Shown piece after piece: positions 36,362 to 44,963 of a stretch of 64,000 nucleotides of DNA. This stretch comes from UBA8389 sp035719105 (GTDB taxonomy: Bacteria; Bacteroidota; Bacteroidia; Bacteroidales; UBA1402): positions 186,001-250,000 of the forward strand of contig DASTGN010000004.1 of assembly GCA_035719105.1 (NCBI GenBank), in the 5' to 3' direction. How positions within the stretch are numbered: position 1 is the stretch's first letter; every line of letters begins with the position of its first letter. A program made the position numbers and the translations under genes. Under the pieces are notes generated by a model. It saw nothing but the letters and a program-made list of their open reading frames with translations. It made no database searches and was not told the origin of the DNA.

Positions 36362-37951
36362 ATGGCAAATTTAGATTTGAGCAAGTACGGCATTTCGGGC
36401 AATTTCGAAATCGTACACAATCCTTCTTACGAAGTGTTGTATCAGGATGAAATGAACCCCGCTAACGAAGGTTTTGAAAAAGCCAAGTTGACTGAAACCG
36501 GCGCTACAGCAGTTTACACCGGTAAATTCACAGGCCGTTCACCCAAAGACAAATTCTTTGTAAAGGATGCCGTTACAGATAAGTCCATGTGGTGGGATGG
36601 TACCATCAACCGCCCAACGAGTGGTGAAGTTTTTGAACATTGTAAAGGTTTGGTAACCAAACAGCTTTCGTCTTCTCCCAAACTGTATGTCGTTGACACC
36701 TTCTGCGGAACCAACGAAGACACTCGCATGAAAGTGCGTTTCATCATGGAAGTTGCATGGCAAGCTCATTTCGTAACCAACATGTTCATTCGTCCTTCAC
36801 ATTTTGAACTGGCCAACTACGGCGAACCTGATTTCGTATGTCTAAACGGTTCCAAGACAACCAATCCTAACTGGAAAGAACAAGGATTAAACTCCGAAAA
36901 CTTTGTTTTGTTCGATTTGACCAAAAAAATGCAGGTTATCGGTGGCACTTGGTACGGTGGCGAAATGAAAAAAGGTATTTTCTCACTGATGAACTTTTAC
37001 TTGCCACAACGCGGTATTGCATCCATGCACTGCTCAGCCAATGTAGGCAAAGACGGCGACGTAGCTGTATTCTTCGGTCTTTCAGGCACTGGTAAAACGA
37101 CCCTTTCAGCCGACCCTAAACGTTATCTGATTGGTGACGATGAACATGGTTGGGATGATCACGGCGTATTCAATTACGAAGGTGGTTGCTATGCCAAGGT
37201 CATTAACTTGAGCCAGGAAAACGAACCTGACATTTGGCGTGCCATCCGTCGGGACGCCCTTCTCGAAAACGTAACGGTGGATGATAAAGGAAAAATCGAC
37301 TATGCAGACCAATCTGCTACTGAAAACACCCGCGTTTCTTACCCGATCTATCACATCAACAAGATCGTTTCTCCTTCACGCGCTGGTCATGCTAAGAAAA
37401 TCATTTATTTATCAGCTGACGCATTCGGTGTTTTGCCTCCAGTCTCTATTCTTGATAACAACCAAGCTCAATACCACTTCCTGTGCGGATTCACTTCCAA
37501 ACTGGCTGGTACCGAACGTGGTATCACCGAACCAGTTCCTTCTTTCTCTCCAGCATTTGGCGAAGCCTTCCTGACTTTGCACCCAACAGCTTATGCAAGC
37601 ACGCTGGTTAAGAAAATGAACGAAAACGGCGCTAAAGCTTATTTGGTAAACACTGGATGGAACGGTACAGGCAAACGTATCTCCCTGAAAGATACCCGCG
37701 CTATCATCGACGCTATCATTGATGGCAGCATCGATAAAGCAGAAAGTCAAGTAATTCCAATCATGAACTTGACCGCACCTGTTAAGTTGGAAGGTGTTTC
37801 AGACATTTTGGACCCACGTTCTACTTACTCCGATGTCAAGGAATGGGAAACCAAAGCCACCAAGTTGGCTGGTATGTACATCGAGAACTTCAAACAATAT
37901 TGCGACAATGACGCAGCTATTGCTTTGATTCCTTCAGGTCCTCAAATCTAA
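36362..37951 (+). CDS. pckA: Phosphoenolpyruvate carboxykinase (ATP)
   Basis: Interconverts oxaloacetate plus ATP and phosphoenolpyruvate plus CO2 plus ADP. In fermentative Bacteroidota it usually runs toward oxaloacetate for succinate formation. A 529-residue cytosolic enzyme with the P-loop FGLSGTGKTTLS (about residues 238-249) and DDEHGWDD metal-binding Asp. The substrate-site segment is GRSPKDKF (residues about 58-65), with FTSKLAGTERG and the adenine-site region NTGWNGTGKRISLKDTRA. Full length. It has its own promoter and a terminator downstream. Confidence 0.97.
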   Translation: MANLDLSKYGISGNFEIVHNPSYEVLYQDEMNPANEGFEKAKLTETGATAVYTGKFTGRSPKDKFFVKDAVTDKSMWWDGTINRPTSGEVFEHCKGLVTKQLSSSPKLYVVDTFCGTNEDTRMKVRFIMEVAWQAHFVTNMFIRPSHFELANYGEPDFVCLNGSKTTNPNWKEQGLNSENFVLFDLTKKMQVIGGTWYGGEMKKGIFSLMNFYLPQRGIASMHCSANVGKDGDVAVFFGLSGTGKTTLSADPKRYLIGDDEHGWDDHGVFNYEGGCYAKVINLSQENEPDIWRAIRRDALLENVTVDDKGKIDYADQSATENTRVSYPIYHINKIVSPSRAGHAKKIIYLSADAFGVLPPVSILDNNQAQYHFLCGFTSKLAGTERGITEPVPSFSPAFGEAFLTLHPTAYASTLVKKMNENGAKAYLVNTGWNGTGKRISLKDTRAIIDAIIDGSIDKAESQVIPIMNLTAPVKLEGVSDILDPRSTYSDVKEWETKATKLAGMYIENFKQYCDNDAAIALIPSGPQI

Positions 37952-37973
37952 TCGATTCCATCGATATTTAGGC

Positions 37974-38010
37974 GATCCCTGCTGTCTTAATGACAGTGGG
38001 GATTGTTTTT
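37974..38010 (+). terminator. Rho-independent terminator after pckA
   Basis: An imperfect hairpin with CTGTC/GACAG and outer ATCCC/GGGAT arms (37975-38003) around a TTAAT loop, followed by TTGTTTTT. Confidence 0.7.
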
Positions 38011-38069
38011 ATGCACAAAATCGAAAAAATAGTGTATTTTCGTAATCAGAACTAAGGTGAATTTTGATT

Positions 38070-39596
38070 ATGAAGAAACCAAAAGACCAAATAATCGTCA
38101 TCTTCGGAGCCTCTGGCGACCTGACCTATCGTAAGCTTATTCCTGCGCTTTATGCACTGTTTGATCAAAACATGATGCCGGAAAAGTTTCAAGTTATCGG
38201 AATTGGTCGTACTGTGTTGGAGGAATCTGCCTTTCGGAATAAGATGGCTGCTGGAATTCTAGATTTTTCTGAAAGCAACCACTTGAAAGAAGAAGAGATT
38301 CAAGCATTTAGCAAACACCTCTCCTACTTTTCGATGGATGTCTACAATCCAAATGAGTACGTACGTCTAAAAAACCACATGGACGATTGGTGCGAAAAGC
38401 AACAAACGGAGGCCAACTACTTATTTTATTTATCGCTACTACCAAGTGCCTTTGGCCCGATAGCCAAAAATTTAGCTTCATCCGGGCTTCAAGCTTCCAA
38501 CGTAACTTTTAGGCGCCTCATCGTTGAAAAACCCTTTGGATACGATCTAGAATCAGCATTGAAATTGGATGCTGAATTGCACGAAGCCTTTGCAGAAGAA
38601 CAAATCTACCGTATAGACCATTATTTAGGCAAAGAAACTGTACAAAACCTACTGGTGATGCGATTCTCCAACGGCGTTTTTGAACCTCTCTGGAATCGCA
38701 ATTTTGTTGACCGAATTGAAATCACTTCGGCTGAAAGCATTGGGATGGAAGGTCGTGGAGGTTATTATGACGGTTCTGGAGCCCTTCGGGATATGTTGCA
38801 GAACCACTTACTCCAAGTTGTAGGCTTTGTGGCCATGGAACCTCCTTCCTCAATGGATGCAAATGCCATCCGAAACGAAACGTTGAAAGTGCTTCAGTCG
38901 CTCAAACAATTAAAGGAAGAAGACGTGGCCACTCATGTTATACGAGGTCAATACGTACCCTCCAAAGTACGTGGGGAAGCGATAGTTGGTTACCGCGATG
39001 AGCCTGGCGTCAATCCGAATTCGCGAACCGAAACCTATGTCGCCATGAAGTTCTTCATTGACAATTGGCGATGGGGAGGCGTTCCATTTTATGTTCGAAC
39101 GGGAAAAAGGCTTCCGACTCGTGTTACCGAGGTGGTGGTTCACTTCAAACCAACTCCGCATGTACTTTTCAATCAGGACGAAGTTTGCCAGCACAGCAAT
39201 CAATTGATTATTCGCATACAGCCGGACGAAGGAATTCTGCTCAAGATAGGCATGAAACAACCCGGTGCCGGTTTCAATGTGAAGCCCGTAAACATGGACT
39301 TCCACTATTCAGATTTGTCCAACAAGCATTTGCCATCTGCCTACGAACGACTTTTATACGATGCAATGGTTGGTGATTCTACGCTTTATGCCAGAGCAGA
39401 TGCAGTGGAAGCTGCCTGGAAGTTCGTTGCTCCCATTCAAAAGGTTTGGGAATCGGATCCCAGTCAAAAGATTCATGGTTATCCAGCAGGTACCTGGGGA
39501 CCAGAAAATGCCGATGAGCTCATGAAGGGTTGCCCCGAAGGATGGCGTTATCCGTGTAAAAACTTAGCTGACGATGGTCAATACTGTGAATTATAA
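38070..39596 (+). CDS. zwf: Glucose-6-phosphate 1-dehydrogenase
   Basis: First step of the oxidative pentose phosphate pathway: glucose-6-phosphate plus NADP gives 6-phosphogluconolactone. A 508-residue enzyme with the nucleotide motif IFGASGDLTYRKLIPAL (residues about 10-26) and the substrate/catalytic motif RIDHYLGKETVQN, where the His-Lys region binds glucose 6-phosphate. The late YVRTGKRLPTRVTEV is also typical. The ATG at 38070 is preferred to an in-frame TTG at 38064. A weak -7 element (TATTTTCG) lies about 35 nt upstream. It is followed 4 nt later by pgl. Confidence 0.96.
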   Translation: MKKPKDQIIVIFGASGDLTYRKLIPALYALFDQNMMPEKFQVIGIGRTVLEESAFRNKMAAGILDFSESNHLKEEEIQAFSKHLSYFSMDVYNPNEYVRLKNHMDDWCEKQQTEANYLFYLSLLPSAFGPIAKNLASSGLQASNVTFRRLIVEKPFGYDLESALKLDAELHEAFAEEQIYRIDHYLGKETVQNLLVMRFSNGVFEPLWNRNFVDRIEITSAESIGMEGRGGYYDGSGALRDMLQNHLLQVVGFVAMEPPSSMDANAIRNETLKVLQSLKQLKEEDVATHVIRGQYVPSKVRGEAIVGYRDEPGVNPNSRTETYVAMKFFIDNWRWGGVPFYVRTGKRLPTRVTEVVVHFKPTPHVLFNQDEVCQHSNQLIIRIQPDEGILLKIGMKQPGAGFNVKPVNMDFHYSDLSNKHLPSAYERLLYDAMVGDSTLYARADAVEAAWKFVAPIQKVWESDPSQKIHGYPAGTWGPENADELMKGCPEGWRYPCKNLADDGQYCEL

Positions 39597-39600
39597 AACT

Positions 39601-40323
39601 ATGGAAAATTCTCAAATTCTGGTTTTTGAAACCATGGACGAAATGGCACTCAACGCACTCCAATGGTTGACCGATAAAACGTCCGAAAAGGGACGAGAAA
39701 CAGTTTCAATCGCACTTTCCGGGGGGAACACTCCGCAAGCGCTTTTTGAAAGCATCGTCAAACTCGATACTGGAACAGTCGATTGGAATAAGCTTATGGT
39801 ATTTTGGGGCGATGAACGTTGTGTTCCACCGGAACATACCGAAAGCAATTTTCGCAGTGCGCAAAAAAGCTTTCTGATACCTTTGGACATTCCACAGGAG
39901 CACATCTTTCGCATTCGTGGAGAAATATATCCTCCAAAAGAGGCGGAACGCTATACTCAAGTACTGTCGGAACATTTACCCATTGTCGATGGGTATCCTA
40001 AGTTCGACCTGATTATTCTGGGCTTGGGCGAAGACGGACATACCGCCTCCATCTTCCCAGGAGACGAATCTTTGTTTGAGACTGAAAAATGGTGTGAGGT
40101 TTCTACCCATCCCATCAGTGGAAAGCAACGAATTACGTTGACTGGCTCAGTCATTAACCATGCCGAAGAGGTTGCCTTTCTGGTGACGGGCACAAACAAA
40201 GCAAAAATTGTGGCAGAAATAGCACTTTCACCCGAAAAAGTAGTCTGTCCTGCTGCTCGTGTACTTCCATTTTCCGGGAATATTACCTGGTTATTGGATA
40301 AAGCGGCAGCCTCGCAATTGTAA
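39601..40323 (+). CDS. pgl: 6-phosphogluconolactonase
   Basis: Hydrolyses 6-phosphogluconolactone, the product of Zwf. A 240-residue DevB-type enzyme with SIALSGGNTPQALF near residue 38, MVFWGDERCVPPEHTESN and LGLGEDGHTASIFPG, where the catalytic His lies. The start at 39601 (MENSQILVFE) is 4 nt after the zwf stop; a longer in-frame start would overlap zwf. The usual third partner, 6-phosphogluconate dehydrogenase (gnd), is not in the window. Confidence 0.94.
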   Translation: MENSQILVFETMDEMALNALQWLTDKTSEKGRETVSIALSGGNTPQALFESIVKLDTGTVDWNKLMVFWGDERCVPPEHTESNFRSAQKSFLIPLDIPQEHIFRIRGEIYPPKEAERYTQVLSEHLPIVDGYPKFDLIILGLGEDGHTASIFPGDESLFETEKWCEVSTHPISGKQRITLTGSVINHAEEVAFLVTGTNKAKIVAEIALSPEKVVCPAARVLPFSGNITWLLDKAAASQL

Positions 40324-40327
40324 TGTT

Positions 40328-40927
40328 TTAATTGCGGGAAATCATTAAAAAAATAGGGTAGCTGTTTGCTCCTTTTTGCATGGAGAAACAGGTTTCAGTC
40401 TGAATGGAGTGAAAACCTGCATTTTTCAATTGTGCTTCCAATTCAGCTACATCAAAGCCCTTATGCCCGTCAAATCCTTCACCATGAAAGGATCCGTCCT
40501 CGGTATACAAATCGGCTATTGCCAAATAACCGTCGTTGTTCATCAACTCATGGAACCTATAAAATAAAGCTTGGATGTCAGCCACGTGGTGTAAAGCCAT
40601 CTGACTGAATATCAAGTCAAACTTCTCTAAGTGGTAGGGTTGTACAGTTAAATCAAACAGTACCGGTTTTAGGTTCCTATCACCGGTGGCATCCACTTTT
40701 TCTTGCATGACAGCCACCATCTCAGAGGCAGAATCCATCATGGTGATGCTGCCTAATCGTTCGGCTAACATGAAACTAAGAATGCCTGTTCCTGCACCAA
40801 ACTCTAAAGCTTTCATCTCGGTTCGAAAAGGTAATCTATCAAGCATTAATTTGACTATTGCTTCTGAACGCTGCACGTGAATGTTATTGCTATCCCAATT
40901 ACGGGCTGCTTTGTTGAAATCAGTCAT
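40328..40927 (-). CDS. Class I SAM-dependent methyltransferase
   Basis: A 199-residue soluble methyltransferase with motif I ALEFGAGTGILSFMLAERLG (about residues 40-59), motif II MMDSASEMVAVM and LIFSQMALHHV at motif IV. A late stretch reads GYLAIADLYTEDGSFHG. The substrate is unknown; small-molecule (UbiE-like) methyltransferases show the same pattern. It starts 10 nt after the C_GCAxxG_C_C gene and is convergent with pgl with only 4 nt between stop codons. Confidence 0.8.
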   Translation of the reverse strand: MTDFNKAARNWDSNNIHVQRSEAIVKLMLDRLPFRTEMKALEFGAGTGILSFMLAERLGSITMMDSASEMVAVMQEKVDATGDRNLKPVLFDLTVQPYHLEKFDLIFSQMALHHVADIQALFYRFHELMNNDGYLAIADLYTEDGSFHGEGFDGHKGFDVAELEAQLKNAGFHSIQTETCFSMQKGANSYPIFLMISRN

Positions 40928-40937
40928 GTTCGGTGAT

Positions 40938-41396
40938 CTACTTAAGTTCTTTCCCTAGAATTGAAGCCCCAACAGCCACACACAAGGCGCATGGTCGTTT
41001 GGAATAGTATTCGAAATTTCGGTCATCTGGAGTCACAGACTGCGGCTCCCTACCTATCTTGAGCAGGTCAGCACAAATGTAGCTGCCCAACTTCTCCTTG
41101 AATGCAAGAGCAGTTCTTTGCACGGCAGCATAATTTTCTGTCTTGGCAATCTTATTGGTTGGATCGTTGGTAGGATGCTCCAATCCTAATATCATAAACA
41201 TACCAGTGGCTGCCCCGCAGACCTCACGTAATCGACCCATTCCGCCTCCAAAAGGACCGGATATCTGTTTCAGGGCCTCTACATCAGCATCATACCGGTC
41301 CGCGTATGCCATAACAACAGCTTGAGCACAATTGTATCCTTCTTTAAAATATTCCACCGCCTGAAATGTTCGTTCTGTAATTTCCTGTTCAGTCAT
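40938..41396 (-). CDS. C_GCAxxG_C_C family protein
   Basis: A 152-residue cytosolic protein carrying the Cys signature of this redox-type family: GYNCAQAV, EVCGAATGMF, SYICADLL and RPCALCV. The Cys residues suggest metal or cluster binding, or a redox function; no specific role is known to me. The start at 41396 (MTEQEITERTF) is chosen because a perfect -7 element lies just upstream, inside the longer in-frame extension. It forms an operon with the methyltransferase downstream. Confidence 0.85.
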   Translation of the reverse strand: MTEQEITERTFQAVEYFKEGYNCAQAVVMAYADRYDADVEALKQISGPFGGGMGRLREVCGAATGMFMILGLEHPTNDPTNKIAKTENYAAVQRTALAFKEKLGSYICADLLKIGREPQSVTPDDRNFEYYSKRPCALCVAVGASILGKELK

Positions 41397-41414
41397 GTCT
41401 AAATAAATTTTAAG

Positions 41415-41422
41415 CAAAGATA
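41415..41422 (-). promoter_or_regulatory. Promoter -7 element of the C_GCAxxG_C_C operon
   Basis: TATCTTTG on the minus strand is a perfect TAnnTTTG, with start expected near 41409, about 13 nt before the ATG at 41396. Confidence 0.5.
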
Positions 41423-41497
41423 ATCGCTTTCTAAACAACTATTCTACAGCATCAATTGTAATATCTCAAGTTTTTTATTGTTATATTTTATAATCCT

Positions 41498-41531
41498 TTT
41501 GAATAATTGTTTAAAACCCGACTTATATTTG
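41498..41531 (+). promoter_or_regulatory. Promoter of the DUF2892 gene
   Basis: TTTG at 41498-41501 and TATATTTG at 41524-41531 (perfect -7), spaced by 22 bp. The ATG follows 14 nt later. Confidence 0.5.
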
Positions 41532-41545
41532 TTAAAAATTCAATT

Positions 41546-41752
41546 ATGAAAAAAAACATGGGAACCATTGACAGGATAGTACGCATCGTACTTGCTGTTG
41601 TCTTCGTCGTATTGTATTTAACCAACGTCCTATCAGGCACTTTAGGAATCGTCTTGTTAGCTATCGCAGCGCTCTTCCTACTGACAAGCCTTTTTAGTTT
41701 TTGTCCGTTGTACTTGCCATTCGGTATAAGAACCTGTAAAAAGAAGGAATAG
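41546..41752 (+). CDS. Small DUF2892 (YgaP-like) membrane protein
   Basis: A 68-residue inner-membrane protein. The opening MKKNMGTIDRIVRIVLAVV and the later FSFCPLYLPFGIRT are the DUF2892 pattern: two hydrophobic helices (about 12-28 and 32-50) then a Cys-Pro turn. The Cys in FCPLY may have a redox or sulfur-related role, since relatives are fused to rhodanese domains. The start at 41546 lies just after a good -7 element; an earlier in-frame ATG (41507) lies upstream of it. The gene is followed at once by a decayed regulator. Confidence 0.82.
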   Translation: MKKNMGTIDRIVRIVLAVVFVVLYLTNVLSGTLGIVLLAIAALFLLTSLFSFCPLYLPFGIRTCKKKE

Positions 41753-41754
41753 AA

Positions 41755-42099
41755 TTGGTCCGAAAGAGCAAGACTCAAGTTCTTTTTCGTAAAGGAGATA
41801 CATTGACAAAACAAGGTGCGTTCGCTTTATACATCCTGTTTCTAATCAGTGGAGTTGTCAAACAATACATCTATGGTAGTGACAACAGGAGTTTCAACCG
41901 GCTAATCATTCAAGCTGGTGAATTCAATCTACCATCTATACTTCAGCTGATGTCCCTTAAGGATTTTGCTGGTATTTCCACCAAAAGCGCTGTCAAATTA
42001 CTGAAGAGCTTCGAAAAAGAGGATAGCTCTTATTTTCCCAATTCCTTATATACCAAAGCACTGGCACCAACAATGGCAGCATCACCTGCTTTTAGCTGA
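41755..42099 (+). pseudogene. Remnant of a Crp/Fnr-family transcription regulator
   Basis: The frame starts at a TTG directly after the DUF2892 stop and encodes about 114 residues. The first part (VLFRKGDTLTKQGAFALYILFLISGVVKQYI, split as FRKGDTLTKQG and LYILFLISGVVKQYI) is the beginning of a cyclic-nucleotide-binding-type beta barrel. After LPSILQ it jumps to LKDFAGISTKSAVKLLKSFEKED, the DNA-recognition helix of the winged helix. The N-terminus, the middle 80-100 residues (rest of the barrel and dimerisation helix) and the wing are missing. The end reads into the antisense of the glucokinase gene. Probably non-functional. A very small novel protein cannot be excluded. Confidence 0.65.
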
Positions 42100-43007
42100 G
42101 AAGGGAAAATTTTCACCTTGTTTTTAAAGATGGGTAGTAAATGCTCTTCCATACTCTCGCGTGTCGGTTTAAAGATGTATTCACCGGCAGCTGTCGGACC
42201 TCCAAAAAGAAAAATTGCTTCTGGGCTAGTGTGGTGTACTGTATCGGCAAAACCTTGACCAAGCCATTTGCCTGTTTGCTCAAACACCTCCAAAGCAACT
42301 GGGTCCCCGCTTTCAGCAGCATCAAAAATCATTTTAGAGTCTAGTTCATTGAACGATTTGTTGGCCAGAAGGCTATTGACGGCATTGTCGCGAACCATGA
42401 TTTCAAAAGCTGTGCGCTTCATGCCAGGTGCAGAGCAATAGGCTTCCAGGTGCCCCTTACCACCACAACCGCAATTGCGTCCGTTGGGAATCAGGGTAGT
42501 ATGACCGCACTCGCCAGCAAAGCCATCATGACCGTAAACCAAATCTCCATTGACCACAATACCGCTTCCAACACCAGTTCCGAGGGTGTACATGACAAAA
42601 TTTTTCATTCCCTTCGCGCCACCGTAAATCATTTCACCCAAAGCGGCTGCATTAGCATCGTTTGTTAGAGCAATGGCCTTATATTCAGGGAATTTTTCAT
42701 GTAGCAATTTGACAAATGGAACAACGCCCTTAAAAGAGAGATTTGGCGCTTCCTCAATGGTTCCGTTGTAATAATTAGCGTTCGGAGCTCCGATTCCAAT
42801 GCCGAGGATTTCCGATTCTGGATTCATCAAACTGACGGAATGAATCAATTCGCGGATGGCTTCTGCCAAGTCGGTGATGTATTTATGGATGTCACCGTGT
42901 GATGGTGTGGGTATGTTCCCTTTTACCAATACGTTACCTTCTCCGTCTACTACGCCTATTGCTGAATTGGTTCCACCTATATCAACACCGATTGCTACTT
43001 TTTTCAT
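42030..43007 (-). CDS. ROK family glucokinase
   Basis: Phosphorylates glucose with ATP to glucose 6-phosphate, the step that follows intracellular maltodextrin breakdown. A 325-residue ROK-fold kinase. The phosphate-1 motif AIGVDIGGTNSAIG is at about residues 4-17. LTNDANAAALGE holds the catalytic Asp. The zinc-binding ROK signature is GECGHTTLIPNGRNCGCGGKGHLEAYCS (given as CGHTTL and CGCGGKGHLE). I start at 43007 (MKKVAIGVDIGG); the in-frame ATG at 43037 falls on the predicted transcription start. It follows the starch operon on the same strand (83-nt gap) and may be co-expressed with it. Confidence 0.93.
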   Translation of the reverse strand: MKKVAIGVDIGGTNSAIGVVDGEGNVLVKGNIPTPSHGDIHKYITDLAEAIRELIHSVSLMNPESEILGIGIGAPNANYYNGTIEEAPNLSFKGVVPFVKLLHEKFPEYKAIALTNDANAAALGEMIYGGAKGMKNFVMYTLGTGVGSGIVVNGDLVYGHDGFAGECGHTTLIPNGRNCGCGGKGHLEAYCSAPGMKRTAFEIMVRDNAVNSLLANKSFNELDSKMIFDAAESGDPVALEVFEQTGKWLGQGFADTVHHTSPEAIFLFGGPTAAGEYIFKPTRESMEEHLLPIFKNKVKIFPSQLKAGDAAIVGASALVYKELGK

Positions 43008-43038
43008 GGGATTATCTATGGATTTAATTTGGTTCATA

Positions 43039-43046
43039 CAAAATTA
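43039..43046 (-). promoter_or_regulatory. Promoter -7 element of the glucokinase gene
   Basis: TAATTTTG on the minus strand is a perfect TAnnTTTG. Predicted start is near 43033, with a leader of about 25 nt. The glucokinase can therefore be expressed without the upstream starch operon. Confidence 0.5.
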
Positions 43047-43089
43047 GCGTATTAATCGAGATAGGCATCGGCTAGTGCCAATTTTTTTG

Positions 43090-44931
43090 TTAAAGTTCCA
43101 ACAACAATGTTTCTCGTGGCTTTAAGGTCAGACTCGTGTTCAGAAGAATGGTTTTGCCAGTTAATACATCTTTGCCGCTTACCTGGCCTCCAAACACTTC
43201 CTGATATTGATCCAAATCGATCGTATTTTCTTTATCAACACCATTGAGAATTGCAAGTACTTTTTTACCTTGATATTCGCGACAATACACATACGCTCCG
43301 TTTCTGGGCACAAAATGTTTCAAACTTCCCTTGGAAATGACCTCATTACCTTTCCGCCAGTTCAATAGTTTGCGAAGGAAGTCGTGAGCTTCGTTTTGAA
43401 GGGCTGTTCGTCCTTCTGCCGTAAAAGCGTTCGTTGCATCACCTATCCAACCTCCGGGGAAGTCTTTGCGTATATTCCCGTCGGCTATTTTTTTATTTCC
43501 ATTCATCAAGATTTCACCACCATAATAAATCTGAGGAATGCCTCTGCAGGTGAGTAAAAAAGTATAGGCTTGCTTGAATACGTTCAAATCAGTAGGAATT
43601 TCCAACAGGAAACGGTCAGTGTCGTGATTTTCAAGAAAAACCAGCAAATTGTTTATATCCGGATAGAGGAAATCAAAACTCAACAGTTCATAGATTCGTG
43701 TCAGACCGTTGTCCCAGTCGGTGTTTTTGTGGAAAGCGTTGTGCGCTTCCAACATGAATGAGAAATCCATAACCGACTTTAAATGCGAATTTCCAGTTTT
43801 ATTCAGTTGACTATTAGCTTGCCAATATGCCACACCTGGAATGTAGTTGATCCACGTTTCTCCGACAATGTTAAAATTTGGGTATTCCTCCATCAAAATC
43901 CGACACCATTCGGACATCATCTTTTCATCGGCATAGGGATGTGTATCTTGGCGAATTCCGTCGATGCCAGCATATTCCACCCACCAAGTGCTATTTTGTA
44001 TTAGGTAAGTAGCCAGATGGGGATTTCGTTGATTGAGGTCGGGCATGGATTCCACGAACCAACCATCGGTCATATTTTTGGTGTCTTTTTCAGTTGCATA
44101 GGGGTCAAAACTCACGAATTTATCATGGTTCGTCTGTACGTATTTCCCCCCGTTATTGATCCAGTCTGCGAATGGCATATCCTTGACCCAAACGTGTTCG
44201 CTTCCACAATGATTGAAAATCATGTCCATGACTACTTTGAGCCCTTTTTGATGAGCTTTTCGGATGAGTGCCACATAGTCATCGTTGGTGCCAAAACGGG
44301 CATCCACTTTGTAATAATCGGTGGTTGCATATCCATGGTATGAACCGCCTGGCATATCGTTTTCCAAGACAGGATTCAGCCAAATTGCAGTTACTCCTAA
44401 GTCGGTGATGTAATCCAGATGTTGAGAAATACCCTCCAAATCCCCGCCATGACGTCCGTTAGGTTCGTTGCGGTCAACTTGAACCGTACAAACCGGCATC
44501 GGCAAGTTGTCGTTTGCAGGATTACCATTGGCAAAACGATCGGGCATCATTAAATACAAAACATCAGAACGATCGAACCCCATACGGGTCGCCGGATCCA
44601 CTTCTCGAGTTTTCAGCTCATAAGTCACTTTCTTTTTCGTTTTTCCTTGAGTGAACACCATGTTGATCATTCCCGCTTTAGCTTGGCGAAGGTCCAAATA
44701 AAGGAAAAGATAATTGGGGCTATCCGCTTTAACCAATCGGTTGATTTTGATTTCAGGGTTCAGCACTTTAACGTTGGAAGCACCTATTTGATCACCGTAA
44801 ACCATTATTTGGAGTTCAGGATTTTTCATTCCCACCCACCAAAAAGACGGTTCCATTTTACGAATTTGGATGGCTGCTGTAAGGTTAAAGAATATACTCA
44901 GCAAGACAAAAAGAAGGAGGGATCGTTTCAT
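43090..44931 (-). CDS. susA: SusA-like neopullulanase/alpha-amylase (GH13)
   Basis: Hydrolyses maltodextrins or cyclodextrins in the periplasm. A 613-residue protein with signal peptide (MKRSLLLFVLLSIFFNLTAA). An N-terminal immunoglobulin-like cyclomaltodextrinase domain (about 24-115) comes next. The TIM barrel carries the GH13 motifs: DMIFNH, GIRQDTHPY (nucleophile Asp329), NIVGETW (acid/base Glu358) and FLENHDTDR (Asp437). A C-terminal beta domain ends KPRETLLLEL. Size and domain order match B. thetaiotaomicron SusA (about 617 aa). It is the last of the nine genes of the operon. Confidence 0.92.
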   Translation of the reverse strand: MKRSLLLFVLLSIFFNLTAAIQIRKMEPSFWWVGMKNPELQIMVYGDQIGASNVKVLNPEIKINRLVKADSPNYLFLYLDLRQAKAGMINMVFTQGKTKKKVTYELKTREVDPATRMGFDRSDVLYLMMPDRFANGNPANDNLPMPVCTVQVDRNEPNGRHGGDLEGISQHLDYITDLGVTAIWLNPVLENDMPGGSYHGYATTDYYKVDARFGTNDDYVALIRKAHQKGLKVVMDMIFNHCGSEHVWVKDMPFADWINNGGKYVQTNHDKFVSFDPYATEKDTKNMTDGWFVESMPDLNQRNPHLATYLIQNSTWWVEYAGIDGIRQDTHPYADEKMMSEWCRILMEEYPNFNIVGETWINYIPGVAYWQANSQLNKTGNSHLKSVMDFSFMLEAHNAFHKNTDWDNGLTRIYELLSFDFLYPDINNLLVFLENHDTDRFLLEIPTDLNVFKQAYTFLLTCRGIPQIYYGGEILMNGNKKIADGNIRKDFPGGWIGDATNAFTAEGRTALQNEAHDFLRKLLNWRKGNEVISKGSLKHFVPRNGAYVYCREYQGKKVLAILNGVDKENTIDLDQYQEVFGGQVSGKDVLTGKTILLNTSLTLKPRETLLLEL

Positions 44932-44963
44932 ATTTCGTTTTTAATCAAATGATTGGGCAAATA

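Noticed and set aside
43064..43088. GGCA/TGCC hairpin with a T-run on the plus strand after susA
   Set aside because: The T-run is on the wrong strand for susA and no plus-strand gene ends there; the stem is only 4 bp.
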